Assembly (NCBI RefSeq): GCF_024435355.1
Contig: NZ_JAMJWG010000018.1
Coordinates: 62,001-126,000 of the forward strand
Source of the DNA: Streptomyces odontomachi
Lineage (GTDB): Bacteria > Actinomycetota > Actinomycetes > Streptomycetales > Streptomycetaceae
Direction of reading: 5' to 3'
DNA length: 64,000 bases
Shown in pieces: positions 42,864-50,508 of this stretch (the first letter of the stretch is position 1; each line of letters opens with the position of its first letter). The notes under the pieces were generated by a model. The model ran no database searches. It was not told where the DNA came from and worked only from the letters and a program-made list of their open reading frames with translations. The translations under genes and the position numbers were made by a program.

Positions 42864-43789
42864 CCAGCGTCATCGACATGAGCACGGACAGCCCGTACGC
42901 ACTGAGCCATCTGGACGCGCTGGAGTCCGAGGCGGTGCACATCTTCCGCGAGGTCGCGGGCGAGTTCGAGCGGCCGGTGATCCTCTTCTCCGGCGGCAAG
43001 GACTCCATCCTGATGCTGCACCTGGCCCTGAAGGCGTTCGCGCCGGCCGCGGTGCCGTTCTCCCTGATGCACGTCGACACCGGGCACAACTTCCCCGAGG
43101 TGCTCGACTTCCGCGACCGCACCGTCGAGCAGCACAACCTGCGGCTGTACGTGGCCTCGGTGCAGGAGTACATAGACGCCGGCAAGCTGCGCGAGCGCCC
43201 GGACGGCACCCGCAACCCGTTGCAGACCGTGCCGCTCACCGAGGCCATCCAGCAGCACCGCTTCGACGCGGTCTTCGGCGGCGGGCGGCGCGACGAGGAG
43301 AAGGCGCGCGCCAAGGAGCGGGTGTTCTCGCTGCGTGACGAGTTCTCCCAGTGGGACCCGCGCCGCCAGCGCCCCGAACTGTGGCAGCTCTACAACGGCC
43401 GGCACGCGCCCGGCGAGCACGTCCGCGTCTTCCCGCTGTCCAACTGGACAGAGCTGGACGTCTGGCAGTACATCGCCCGGGAGCAGATCGAGCTGCCGGC
43501 CATCTACTTCGCCCACGAGCGCGAGGTGTTCCAGCGCAACGGCATGTGGCTCACCGCGGGCGACTGGGGCGGCCCGAAGGACGGCGAGCGCATCGAGAAG
43601 CGCCAGGTGCGCTACCGCACCGTCGGCGACATGTCCTGCACCGGCGCGGTCGACTCCACCGCTGACACCCTTGAAGCGGTGATCACCGAGATCGCCGCCT
43701 CCCGCTTGACCGAGCGCGGCGCGACCCGCGCCGACGACAAGCTCTCCGAGGCCGCCATGGAAGACCGCAAGCGCGAGGGATATTTCTAA
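42860..43789 (+). CDS. cysD: Sulfate adenylyltransferase small subunit
   Basis: 309 residues from GTG at 42860. It is the catalytic subunit of ATP sulfurylase: the PP-loop SGGKDSILMLHLALKAF, MHVDTGHNFPEVLDFRD, FGGGRRDEEKARAKERVFS, and VFPLSNWTELDVWQYIAREQIELPAIYFAHER are all conserved. With CysN it makes APS from sulfate and ATP. It lies 3 bases before cysN. Confidence 0.96.
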   Translation: MTSVIDMSTDSPYALSHLDALESEAVHIFREVAGEFERPVILFSGGKDSILMLHLALKAFAPAAVPFSLMHVDTGHNFPEVLDFRDRTVEQHNLRLYVASVQEYIDAGKLRERPDGTRNPLQTVPLTEAIQQHRFDAVFGGGRRDEEKARAKERVFSLRDEFSQWDPRRQRPELWQLYNGRHAPGEHVRVFPLSNWTELDVWQYIAREQIELPAIYFAHEREVFQRNGMWLTAGDWGGPKDGERIEKRQVRYRTVGDMSCTGAVDSTADTLEAVITEIAASRLTERGATRADDKLSEAAMEDRKREGYF

Positions 43790-43792
43790 GCC

Positions 43793-45133
43793 ATGACCAC
43801 CACCGACCTCGCCGGTCTGGAAGCCACCACCCTGCTGCGGTTCGCCACCGCGGGGTCCGTCGACGACGGCAAGTCGACCCTGGTCGGACGGCTGCTGCAC
43901 GACTCCAAGTCGGTCCTCGTCGACCAGTTGGAGGCCGTCGAGCGCGCCTCGCACGACCGCGGACAGGCGGCGCCCGACCTGGCGCTGCTGACCGACGGGC
44001 TGCGCGCCGAGCGCGAGCAGGGCATCACCATCGACGTGGCCTACCGCTACTTCGCCACGCCGCAGCGGCGCTTCATCCTCGCCGACACCCCCGGCCATGT
44101 GCAGTACACCCGCAACATGGTCACCGGTGCCTCCACCGCCGAGCTCACCGTGATCCTCGTCGACGCCCGCAACGGAGTCGTCGAGCAGACCCGCCGGCAC
44201 GCCGCCATCGCCGCGCTGCTGCGCGTCCCGCACGTGGTGCTCGCGGTCAACAAGATGGACCTGGTCGGCTACGACGAGCGGGTCTTCGCGAGGATCGCCG
44301 AGGAGTTCACCGGCTACGCCAGGGAGCTGGGCGTGCCGGAGGTCACCGCGATCCCGATCTCCGCACTGGTCGGCGACAACGTCGTGGAGGCCTCCGCGAC
44401 CATGGACTGGTACGGCGGGCCCACGGTGCTCGAGCACCTGGAGACGGTGCCCGTCAGCCATGACCTGGCGCACTGCCACGCCCGGCTGCCGGTGCAGTAC
44501 GTGATCCGGCCGCAGACCCCGGAGCACCCGGACTACCGGGGCTACGCGGGCCAGATCGCGGCCGGCACGTTCCGCGTCGGCGAGCAGGTGACGGTGCTGC
44601 CGTCCGGGCGCACGTCGACGGTCTCCGGCATCGAGCTGCTCGGCACGCCGGTCGACGTGGCCTGGACACCGCAGTCGGTGACGCTGCTGCTCGAGGACGA
44701 CCTGGACATCTCGCGCGGCGACCTGATCGTGCCGAGCGGTGACGCCCCCACCCCGTCCCAGGACGTGGAGGCGACCGTCTGCCATGTCGCCGACCAGCCG
44801 CTGAAGGTGGGCCACCGGGTGCTGCTGAAGCACACCACCCGCACCGTGAAGGCGATCGTCAAGGAGATCCCGTCCCGGCTGACCCTCGACGACCTCTCCC
44901 AGCACCCGAACCCCGGGCAGCTGGTCGCCAACGACATCGGCCGGGTCAGGATCCGCACCGCCGAGCCGCTGGCGCTGGACGCCTACGAGGACTCCCGCCG
45001 CACCGGCTCGTTCCTGCTGATCGACCCGGCGGACGGCACCACCCTCACCGCCGGCATGGCCGGCAACGCCTTCGCCGCCGAGCACACCGTGGTGGCCGAG
45101 CCGGCGGCCGACGACGCCGGGTGGGACTTCTGA
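43793..45133 (+). CDS. cysN: Sulfate adenylyltransferase large subunit (GTPase)
   Basis: 446 residues, an EF-Tu-like GTPase that drives ATP sulfurylase: G1 AGSVDDGKSTLVGRLL, switch I REQGITIDVAYRYF, G3 DTPGHVQY, G4 NKMDLVGY, then two beta-barrel domains. There is no fused APS kinase domain (about 630 residues when present), consistent with separate cysC in the same operon. Confidence 0.96.
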   Translation: MTTTDLAGLEATTLLRFATAGSVDDGKSTLVGRLLHDSKSVLVDQLEAVERASHDRGQAAPDLALLTDGLRAEREQGITIDVAYRYFATPQRRFILADTPGHVQYTRNMVTGASTAELTVILVDARNGVVEQTRRHAAIAALLRVPHVVLAVNKMDLVGYDERVFARIAEEFTGYARELGVPEVTAIPISALVGDNVVEASATMDWYGGPTVLEHLETVPVSHDLAHCHARLPVQYVIRPQTPEHPDYRGYAGQIAAGTFRVGEQVTVLPSGRTSTVSGIELLGTPVDVAWTPQSVTLLLEDDLDISRGDLIVPSGDAPTPSQDVEATVCHVADQPLKVGHRVLLKHTTRTVKAIVKEIPSRLTLDDLSQHPNPGQLVANDIGRVRIRTAEPLALDAYEDSRRTGSFLLIDPADGTTLTAGMAGNAFAAEHTVVAEPAADDAGWDF

Positions 45134-45135
45134 CC

Positions 45136-45240
45136 ATGAACACGATCGACGTATTCGCCACGTTCGCCAAAGAGGGCGGCCGCATCGGTAGCGGCGCCCT
45201 CGGCAGCGGGCAGGGCGGGGTGGCGCGATGTGCGGGCTGA
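45136..45240 (+). CDS. Possible small ORF after cysN
   Basis: 34 residues starting two bases after the cysN stop (MNTIDVFATFAKEGGRIGSG, then ALGSGQGGVARCAG). There is no separate ribosome binding site; it would depend on reinitiation. The first ten residues look protein-like, the rest is Gly-rich. Low confidence. Confidence 0.3.
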   Translation: MNTIDVFATFAKEGGRIGSGALGSGQGGVARCAG

Positions 45241-45297
45241 CCGCGACAAACGCGCCGCGTTCGAGCGCTCTTCGCTCCCCCCACGATGTGTTGCCGT

Positions 45298-45348
45298 GTC
45301 GCCAGAGGCGACGAAAACCCTATGAGCTCCCGGTCGCGTCCCGCGACC
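45298..45348 (+). promoter_or_regulatory. Two tight hairpins in the ssuA leader
   Basis: GTCGCC-AGA-GGCGAC (45298-45312, followed by GAAAA) and GGTCGCG-TCC-CGCGACC (45332-45348) lie 54-104 bases before the ssuA GTG. They may be a terminator for the cysteine operon or a leader structure controlling the transporter. Confidence 0.45.
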
Positions 45349-45401
45349 ATTCCGCCGTGCGCGGGACGTAACGGACCGGGCCAACGAGAGGACCCCCTCC
45401 C

Positions 45402-46547
45402 GTGCTGCCTGCCTCCCTGTCCCGCCGCTCGCGTGCCCGCATCACCGGCAGAGCGTCGACCCCGGCGCGTCGCACCTCCGCCGCGCTCGCCGGGCTGATC
45501 GTCCTCGCCGTCGCCGCCACCGGCTGCGGGTACGGCTCCGCAGCCGACAAGGACGACGCGCCCAAGGCGCACGGCAAGAAGCTGTCCGTCGACACCGTCC
45601 GGATCGGCTACTTCCCGAACCTCACCCACGCCACGGCCCTGGTGGGCGACCAGGAAGGCATCTTCCAGAAGGAGCTGGGCGGCACCAAGGCCGGCTACGC
45701 GCAGTTCAACGCCGGTCCCTCGGAGATCGAGGCGCTGAACTCGGGCGCCATCGACATCGGCTGGCTCGGCCCCTCCCCCGCCATCAACGGCTACACCGCC
45801 TCGCATGGCAAGGACCTGCGCATCGTCGCCGGTTCCGCGTCCGGCGGGGTGAAGCTGGTGGTCAACCCCGAGAAGATCAAGTCCCTCAAGGACGTCAAGG
45901 GCAAGAAGATCGCCACGCCGCAGCTCGGCAACACCCAGGACGTGGCGTTCCTCGACTGGATCGGCAAGCAGGGCTGGAAGGTCGACGCGCAGAGCGGCAA
46001 GGGCGACGTGTCCGTGGTGCGCACCGACAACAAGATCACCCCGGACGCCTACCGCTCCGGCTCCGTCGACGGCGCCTGGGTACCGGAGCCGACCGCGTCC
46101 AAGCTGGTGGCCGAGGGTGCGAAGGTGCTGCTCGACGAGTCGACGCTGTGGCCGGACAAGAAGTTCGTGATCACCAATGTCGTCGTCTCGCAGTCGTTCC
46201 TCAAGCAGCACCCGGACGTGGTGGCCGCCGTGCTGCGCGGCTCCGTCAAGTCCAACGCCTTCATCAACGACCATCCCGACGCGGCCAAGAAGGCCGCCAA
46301 CGCCAAGCTGAAGGCGCTGTCCGGCAAGGAGCTGCCGGGCGACGTGCTCGACCCGGCCTGGCAGTCGATCCGGTTCACCGACGACCCGCTGGCCGGGACG
46401 CTGAGCACCGAGGCCGACAACGCCGTCAAGGCCGGTCTGCTCGAAGCGCCCCGGCTCAAGGGCATCTACGACCTCACTCAGCTGAACAAGATCCTCAAGG
46501 CTCAGGGCAGGCCCGCGGTGGACGCCGCGGGGCTCGGCGCACAGTAG
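45402..46547 (+). CDS. ssuA: Sulfonate/nitrate/taurine-type ABC substrate-binding lipoprotein
   Basis: 381 residues from GTG at 45402 (GAGAGGA upstream). The signal peptide ends in a lipobox (VAATGC). The mature protein is an NMT1/SsuA-like periplasmic-binding fold: VRIGYFPNLTHATALVGDQEGIFQKELG, IDIGWLGPSPAINGY, GKKIATPQLGNTQDVAFLDWI, DGAWVPEPTASKL. Its position in the sulfur locus points to aliphatic sulfonates or sulfate esters as substrate, although the family also binds nitrate and taurine; the symbol is given on context. Confidence 0.85.
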   Translation: MLPASLSRRSRARITGRASTPARRTSAALAGLIVLAVAATGCGYGSAADKDDAPKAHGKKLSVDTVRIGYFPNLTHATALVGDQEGIFQKELGGTKAGYAQFNAGPSEIEALNSGAIDIGWLGPSPAINGYTASHGKDLRIVAGSASGGVKLVVNPEKIKSLKDVKGKKIATPQLGNTQDVAFLDWIGKQGWKVDAQSGKGDVSVVRTDNKITPDAYRSGSVDGAWVPEPTASKLVAEGAKVLLDESTLWPDKKFVITNVVVSQSFLKQHPDVVAAVLRGSVKSNAFINDHPDAAKKAANAKLKALSGKELPGDVLDPAWQSIRFTDDPLAGTLSTEADNAVKAGLLEAPRLKGIYDLTQLNKILKAQGRPAVDAAGLGAQ

Positions 46548-46565
46548 GGCGCAGTTACTCAGGCT

Positions 46566-46691
46566 CGCCGCGCGATGTCCGCGCGGTCACCCAGCCGGCC
46601 TGCTTGTCCGGCTGGGGGTCCGGGGGTCATCCCCCGGGGAAACGCAGTCCGGCTGGGGGTCCGGGGGTCATCCCCCGGGAAAACGCAGTAC
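46566..46691. repeat. Dispersed intergenic element, copy B, with 41-bp internal duplication
   Basis: It aligns with 31245-31332. The distal part, GGCTGGGGGTCCGGGGGTCA onward, is duplicated in tandem (46610-46650 and 46651-46691, 41 bp each, differing at about two positions), and each copy contains the hairpin CCGGGGG-TCAT-CCCCCGG. It lies between ssuA and ssuB, 70 bases before the latter. Confidence 0.75.
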
Positions 46692-46761
46692 CAGCACCAC
46701 ACCATCCCTTCCCGGCCCGGCGGCCGGGAAGGATCCCACCGCTCCAGGGAGGAGCTCGACC

Positions 46762-47550
46762 GTGGCAACCACAGTCGCCAAGGCCGCCGTTGGTGTCGAT
46801 GCGAGGGATCACGCCGCACGAATAACCAACGTCTCCAAGTCCTTCGCCTCACCCGCCGGCCGCCACCTCGTCCTGGACGACATCACTCTCGATGTGGCCC
46901 CCGGCGAGTTCGTCACCCTGCTGGGGGCCTCGGGGTGTGGCAAGTCGACCCTGCTCAACCTGGTCGCCGGCCTGGACCAGCCGACCTCCGGCACGATCAG
47001 CACCGACGGCCGGCCGGCGCTGATGTTCCAGGAACACGCCCTGTTCCCGTGGCTGACCGCCGGCAAGAACATCGAGCTGGCGCTGAAGCTGCGCGGCGTG
47101 CCGAAGGCGCAGCGCCGCACCCAGGCCGAGGAGCTGCTGGAGCTCGTCCGGCTCACGGGCGCCTACCGCAAGCGGGTGCACGAGCTGTCCGGCGGGATGC
47201 GCCAGCGGGTGGCGATGGCGCGGGCGCTGGCCCAGGACAGCAGGCTGCTGCTGATGGACGAGCCGTTCGCGGCGCTGGATGCGATCACCCGGGACGTGCT
47301 GCACGACGAGCTGACCCGGATCTGGCGCGAGACCCGGCTGTCGGTGCTGTTCGTCACGCACAACGTCCGGGAGGCGGTGCGGCTCGCCCAGCGTGTGGTG
47401 CTGCTGTCGTCGCGTCCCGGGCGGGTGGCCCGCGAGTGGGTCGTGGACATCGAGCAACCGCGCCGCATCGAGGATGCCGACGTGGCGGAGCTGTCGATCG
47501 AGATCACCGAACAACTGCGTGGGGAGATCCGCCGTCATGGCCAGCATTGA
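46762..47550 (+). CDS. ssuB: Sulfonate-type ABC transporter ATP-binding protein
   Basis: 262 residues from GTG at 46762 (CAGGGAGGAG upstream). Walker A GASGCGKST, Q loop MFQEHALFPWL, ABC signature LSGGMRQR, Walker B LLLMDEPFAALD and H-loop FVTHN are all present. It energises uptake with the preceding binding protein and the following permease, whose start it overlaps by 14 bases. Confidence 0.92.
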   Translation: MATTVAKAAVGVDARDHAARITNVSKSFASPAGRHLVLDDITLDVAPGEFVTLLGASGCGKSTLLNLVAGLDQPTSGTISTDGRPALMFQEHALFPWLTAGKNIELALKLRGVPKAQRRTQAEELLELVRLTGAYRKRVHELSGGMRQRVAMARALAQDSRLLLMDEPFAALDAITRDVLHDELTRIWRETRLSVLFVTHNVREAVRLAQRVVLLSSRPGRVAREWVVDIEQPRRIEDADVAELSIEITEQLRGEIRRHGQH

Positions 47551-48466
47551 CACGGAGACCGGCAGCGAGACGCCCCAGACGTCGACCGTCAGGCCCGCCG
47601 CAGCCGACGCGGGTGACCTGGCGGGCCTGGAGGCCGGGCTCGACGCGCTGGAGACCCAGCAGACCAGGCGGCTGCCGTTGCGCCACACCCTCACCCAGAA
47701 GGTGCTGCCGCCGGTCGTCGCCGTCGTGCTGGTGGTGGTGGTGTGGCAACTGCTGGTGTGGGCGAAGGTCACGGACAGCTACAAGCTGCCGGCCCCGTCC
47801 TCGGTGTGGGACGAGGTGCACGAAGCCTGGCTCCAGGGCACCCTGCTCGGCTACATCTGGACCAGTGTCTCGCGGGGCCTGCTGGGCTTCCTGCTGGCAC
47901 TGGTGATCGGCACCCCGCTGGGGCTGCTGGTGGCCCGGGTGAAGTTCGTCCGGGCCGCGATCGGGCCCGTCCTGTCGGGGTTGCAGTCGCTGCCGTCGGT
48001 GGCGTGGGTGCCACCTGCGGTGATCTGGCTGGGCCTGAACGACTCGATGATGTACGCGGTGATCCTGCTGGGCGCGGTCCCCTCGATCGCCAACGGCCTG
48101 GTCTCCGGCGTCGACCAGGTGCCCCCGCTGTTCCTGCGGGCGGGTCGTACCCTGGGCGCCACGGGGCTGCGCGGTACCCGGCACATCGTGATGCCCGCCG
48201 CGTTGCCCGGATACCTGGCCGGTCTGAAGCAGGGCTGGGCGTTCTCCTGGCGCTCGCTGATGGCCGCCGAGATCATCGCCCAGTCGCCCGATCTCGGTAT
48301 GGGCCTCGGCCAGCTGCTGGAGGCCGGCCGGACCAACAGCAGCATGTCGCAGGTCTTCCTGGCGATCCTGCTCATCCTGATCGTCGGTATCGCCATCGAC
48401 CTGCTGATCTTCAGCCCGCTGGAGCGGTGGGTGCTGCGCAGCCGGGGGCTGCTCGTCAGGGGCTGA
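47537..48466 (+). CDS. ssuC: Sulfonate-type ABC transporter permease
   Basis: 309 residues, about six membrane helices after a long acidic cytoplasmic N-terminus (residues 1-55). It has the EAA-type loop of the SsuC/TauC/NrtB class (LFLRAGRTLGATGLRGTRHIVMPAALPGYLAGL) and the LQSLPSVAWVPPAVIWLGL segment. It overlaps ssuB by 14 bases and is followed by a strong hairpin. Confidence 0.92.
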   Translation: MASIDTETGSETPQTSTVRPAAADAGDLAGLEAGLDALETQQTRRLPLRHTLTQKVLPPVVAVVLVVVVWQLLVWAKVTDSYKLPAPSSVWDEVHEAWLQGTLLGYIWTSVSRGLLGFLLALVIGTPLGLLVARVKFVRAAIGPVLSGLQSLPSVAWVPPAVIWLGLNDSMMYAVILLGAVPSIANGLVSGVDQVPPLFLRAGRTLGATGLRGTRHIVMPAALPGYLAGLKQGWAFSWRSLMAAEIIAQSPDLGMGLGQLLEAGRTNSSMSQVFLAILLILIVGIAIDLLIFSPLERWVLRSRGLLVRG

Positions 48467-48477
48467 TCCGCCGCTGA

Positions 48478-48521
48478 CGGCTCCCCGGTCGCCCCGGCCG
48501 TCGGCCTCGGCCGGGGAGCCG
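48478..48521 (+). terminator. Terminator of the sulfonate transporter genes
   Basis: CGGCTCCCCGG (48478-48488) pairs perfectly with CCGGGGAGCCG (48511-48521), 11 bp, 11 bases past the ssuC stop. Confidence 0.8.
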
Positions 48522-48524
48522 CCC

Positions 48525-48596
48525 CGCCCACCGTCCGCCCCGCCTAGCCCGTTGCCGTCCCGCCCACCGTCCGCCCCGCCTAGCCCGTTGCCGTCC
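48525..48596. repeat. Two 36-bp tandem repeats before the chelatase gene
   Basis: The unit beginning CGCCCACCGTCCGCCCCGCC occurs at 48525 and 48561 with 36-bp spacing, and is followed by two shorter CCCGTCGAACC(T/C)CTTG units 19 bp apart. It occupies the leader of the chelatase gene. Function unknown. Confidence 0.75.
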
Positions 48597-48645
48597 CGTC
48601 GAACCTCTTGCCGCCCCGTCGAACCCCTTGGAACGTTCCTCCCCC

Positions 48646-49416
48646 ATGCACCGTCCTGACTCCGCCCCCGCCCTGCTCGTCATCGCCCACGGCAGCCGTG
48701 ATCCGCGGCATGCCGCCACCGTGCATGCCCTGGTCGCACGGGTGCGGGCGATGCGCCCGGGGCTGACGGTGGCGACCGGGTTCCTGGAGTTCAACCTGCC
48801 GTCGGTGACGTGCGCGCTGGAGTCGCTCGCGGCGCAGGGGGTGCGCGAGGTCGTGGCCCAGCCGCTGCTGCTGAACCGGGCCTATCACGCAAAGTCGGAC
48901 ATCCCTACGGTGCTCCGCCGTGCCCCGGCGCGGCTCGACGTCCGCCAGGCAGCGGTGCTGGGGCCGTCCCCGCTGCTGGTCACCGCCTTGGAGCGGCGGC
49001 TCGGGGAGGCCGGGGTCAGGCCCGGACAGCGTGCCTCGACGGGGGTGGTGCTGGCGGCGGCCGGGTCGACGGACCCGGAGGCCATCGAGGTGACCGGCGC
49101 CCTCGCCCGGCAGTGGCAACGCGACGGGTGGTACGCGGTACGGCCCGCCTTCGCGGCGGGCACGGGACGGCGCACCGACGTCCCCGACACGGCGACGGCC
49201 GTGCGCCGGCTGCGCGCCGAAGGGGCTCGGCGGATCGCCGTCGCCCGCTATGTGCTCGCCCCCGGTTTCCTGCCCGACCGCATCGCGCGGGGCGCCGCCG
49301 AAGCCGGCGCCGAGGTGCTGGCCGAGGTGCTCGGCCCGGCGCCGGAGGTGGCACAGGTGCTGCTCCGGCGCTACGACGCGGCGTGCGCGCCGGCGGTCAC
49401 GGCGCTGGGGGCGTAG
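48646..49416 (+). CDS. Sirohydrochlorin ferrochelatase-like protein (CbiX/SirB type)
   Basis: 256 residues, two CbiX-like halves. The first begins LLVIAHGSRDPRHAATVHALVARV with the metal-binding His, and contains REVVAQPLLLNRAYHAKSDIP with the second His; the second half (GVVLAAAGSTDPEAIEVTGAL, IAVARYVLAPGFLPDRIARGA) has lost them. The chelatase inserts iron into sirohydrochlorin, making the siroheme needed by the sulfite reductase of the same locus. Its end overlaps the converging NTF2-like gene by 20 bases. Confidence 0.88.
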   Translation: MHRPDSAPALLVIAHGSRDPRHAATVHALVARVRAMRPGLTVATGFLEFNLPSVTCALESLAAQGVREVVAQPLLLNRAYHAKSDIPTVLRRAPARLDVRQAAVLGPSPLLVTALERRLGEAGVRPGQRASTGVVLAAAGSTDPEAIEVTGALARQWQRDGWYAVRPAFAAGTGRRTDVPDTATAVRRLRAEGARRIAVARYVLAPGFLPDRIARGAAEAGAEVLAEVLGPAPEVAQVLLRRYDAACAPAVTALGA

Positions 49417-49888
49417 GGCTTTCCGGCATGAAGAGCGTGCCCTGGTGGAAGTAGAGCTGCCAGCCCTCGGCGGTACGGCGCCAGAGTGAGCTGCGATGGG
49501 CGCACCGGCCGTTGTTGTCGCTGTCGTAGGTGAGGTGCACCAGGTCCGGGGCGAGCCGGACGCCGCGGATCCGGGACGCGACGGAGGGGCGGGCGCCCGG
49601 CGGGGGCGGCTCGGCCATCAGGGTCAGGATCGAGGCGAGGTCATAGATCCGCCCCGAGGCGCCGTGCTCGACGAAGTCCGGGTGGAACAGCCGCCCGGCC
49701 AGCTCCGGCGAGCGGCGCACCGCCGGGTCGAGCAGGCGCAGTTCGCCGTCGATGACGGCTTGCACGGCTGCGGCATCGGCCTCCTCGGCGTGCTCGGCCT
49801 CCCTGGCGTGCTCGGCGTGCTCGGCGTGCTCGGCCTGCGCCGGTCGCCCGGGGCGGGTGTCGGGTGGGCGCGTCCCGCTGTCACTCAT
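49397..49888 (-). CDS. NTF2-like (DUF4440-type) protein
   Basis: 163 residues. After an N-terminal stretch of repeated Ala-Glu-His (AEHAEHAEHAREAEHAEEA), encoded by 9-bp repeats, comes a small NTF2/SnoaL-like domain: AVQAVIDGELRLLDPAVRRSPELAGRLFHPDFVEHGASGRIYD and SLWRRTAEGWQLYFHQGTLF. Such domains are ketosteroid-isomerase-like enzymes or binding modules; no active-site assignment is possible. It overlaps the preceding DUF1697 gene by 8 bases and the converging chelatase gene by 20. Confidence 0.8.
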   Translation of the reverse strand: MSDSGTRPPDTRPGRPAQAEHAEHAEHAREAEHAEEADAAAVQAVIDGELRLLDPAVRRSPELAGRLFHPDFVEHGASGRIYDLASILTLMAEPPPPGARPSVASRIRGVRLAPDLVHLTYDSDNNGRCAHRSSLWRRTAEGWQLYFHQGTLFMPESPTPPAP

Positions 49889-50426
49889 GGGTCAGCTCCA
49901 CGAGTTTGGTGACCGTGTTCCAGTTGCGGCTGGTGGCGACCAGGCCGCGGGTCACGGCCGGTCTGCTGAGGGCCTCGGCGAGCCGGGAGCGTCCGAGGCC
50001 GTCCGGTACGTACAGGTAGAGCACCCGGTCACCGAGGCGGAACTCCTCGGGCAGGAACGCCGGCTGGTCGAGGTGGGCGAAGCGGGCCTGGTCCACGGGT
50101 GTGGAGAAGTAGGTGGCGTGCAGCTGCTTGCCGGTGAGCGTGGCCGCGGGGAACGGGCAGGCGTCCGCGACCGCCTTCAGGTAGGCGCCGTCGCGCACCA
50201 GGCAGGCGACGGGAAAGCCGAAGTGCTTCTCCAGCGCCTGCTCCAGATGCGCGGCCAGCTTCTCCTCGTCGTCCTCGTCGCTGGTGAAGACGGCGTTGCC
50301 GCTCTGTAGATGGGTGCGTACAGCGTCGAGTCCGAGGCCTTCCATCAGGGTGCGCAGCTCGGCCATCGGTACCCGCTTGCCGCCCACGTTGATGCCGCGC
50401 AGCAGCGCCGCGTAGTGCGTCGTCAT
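49881..50426 (-). CDS. DUF1697 family protein
   Basis: 181 residues. The family signature MTTHYAALLRGINVGGKRVPMAELRTLMEGLGL is at the very start and HLQSGNAVFTSD follows; the C-terminus has RNWNTVTKLVEL. DUF1697 proteins are small cytoplasmic alpha/beta proteins of unknown function. The gene is upstream of and overlaps the NTF2-like gene, so the two form a short operon. Confidence 0.92.
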   Translation of the reverse strand: MTTHYAALLRGINVGGKRVPMAELRTLMEGLGLDAVRTHLQSGNAVFTSDEDDEEKLAAHLEQALEKHFGFPVACLVRDGAYLKAVADACPFPAATLTGKQLHATYFSTPVDQARFAHLDQPAFLPEEFRLGDRVLYLYVPDGLGRSRLAEALSRPAVTRGLVATSRNWNTVTKLVELTHE

Positions 50427-50508
50427 GGCTGCACCCTAGGACGGTCCGGACGGCGCCCGCCCCCGAATTCCCGTCGGCGCGCTGGCGCCCGGCCCAGCTG
50501 CGGCCGGC

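Noticed and set aside
42725..45085. 786-codon minus-strand frame opposite cysD and cysN
   Set aside because: Antisense shadow of two highly conserved genes.
45286..45498. ORF beginning Met-Cys-Cys before ssuA, considered as a second Cys leader peptide
   Set aside because: The two Cys codons are suggestive, but there is no ribosome binding site, the frame runs about 100 bases into ssuA, and it lacks the conserved RHVDL signature.
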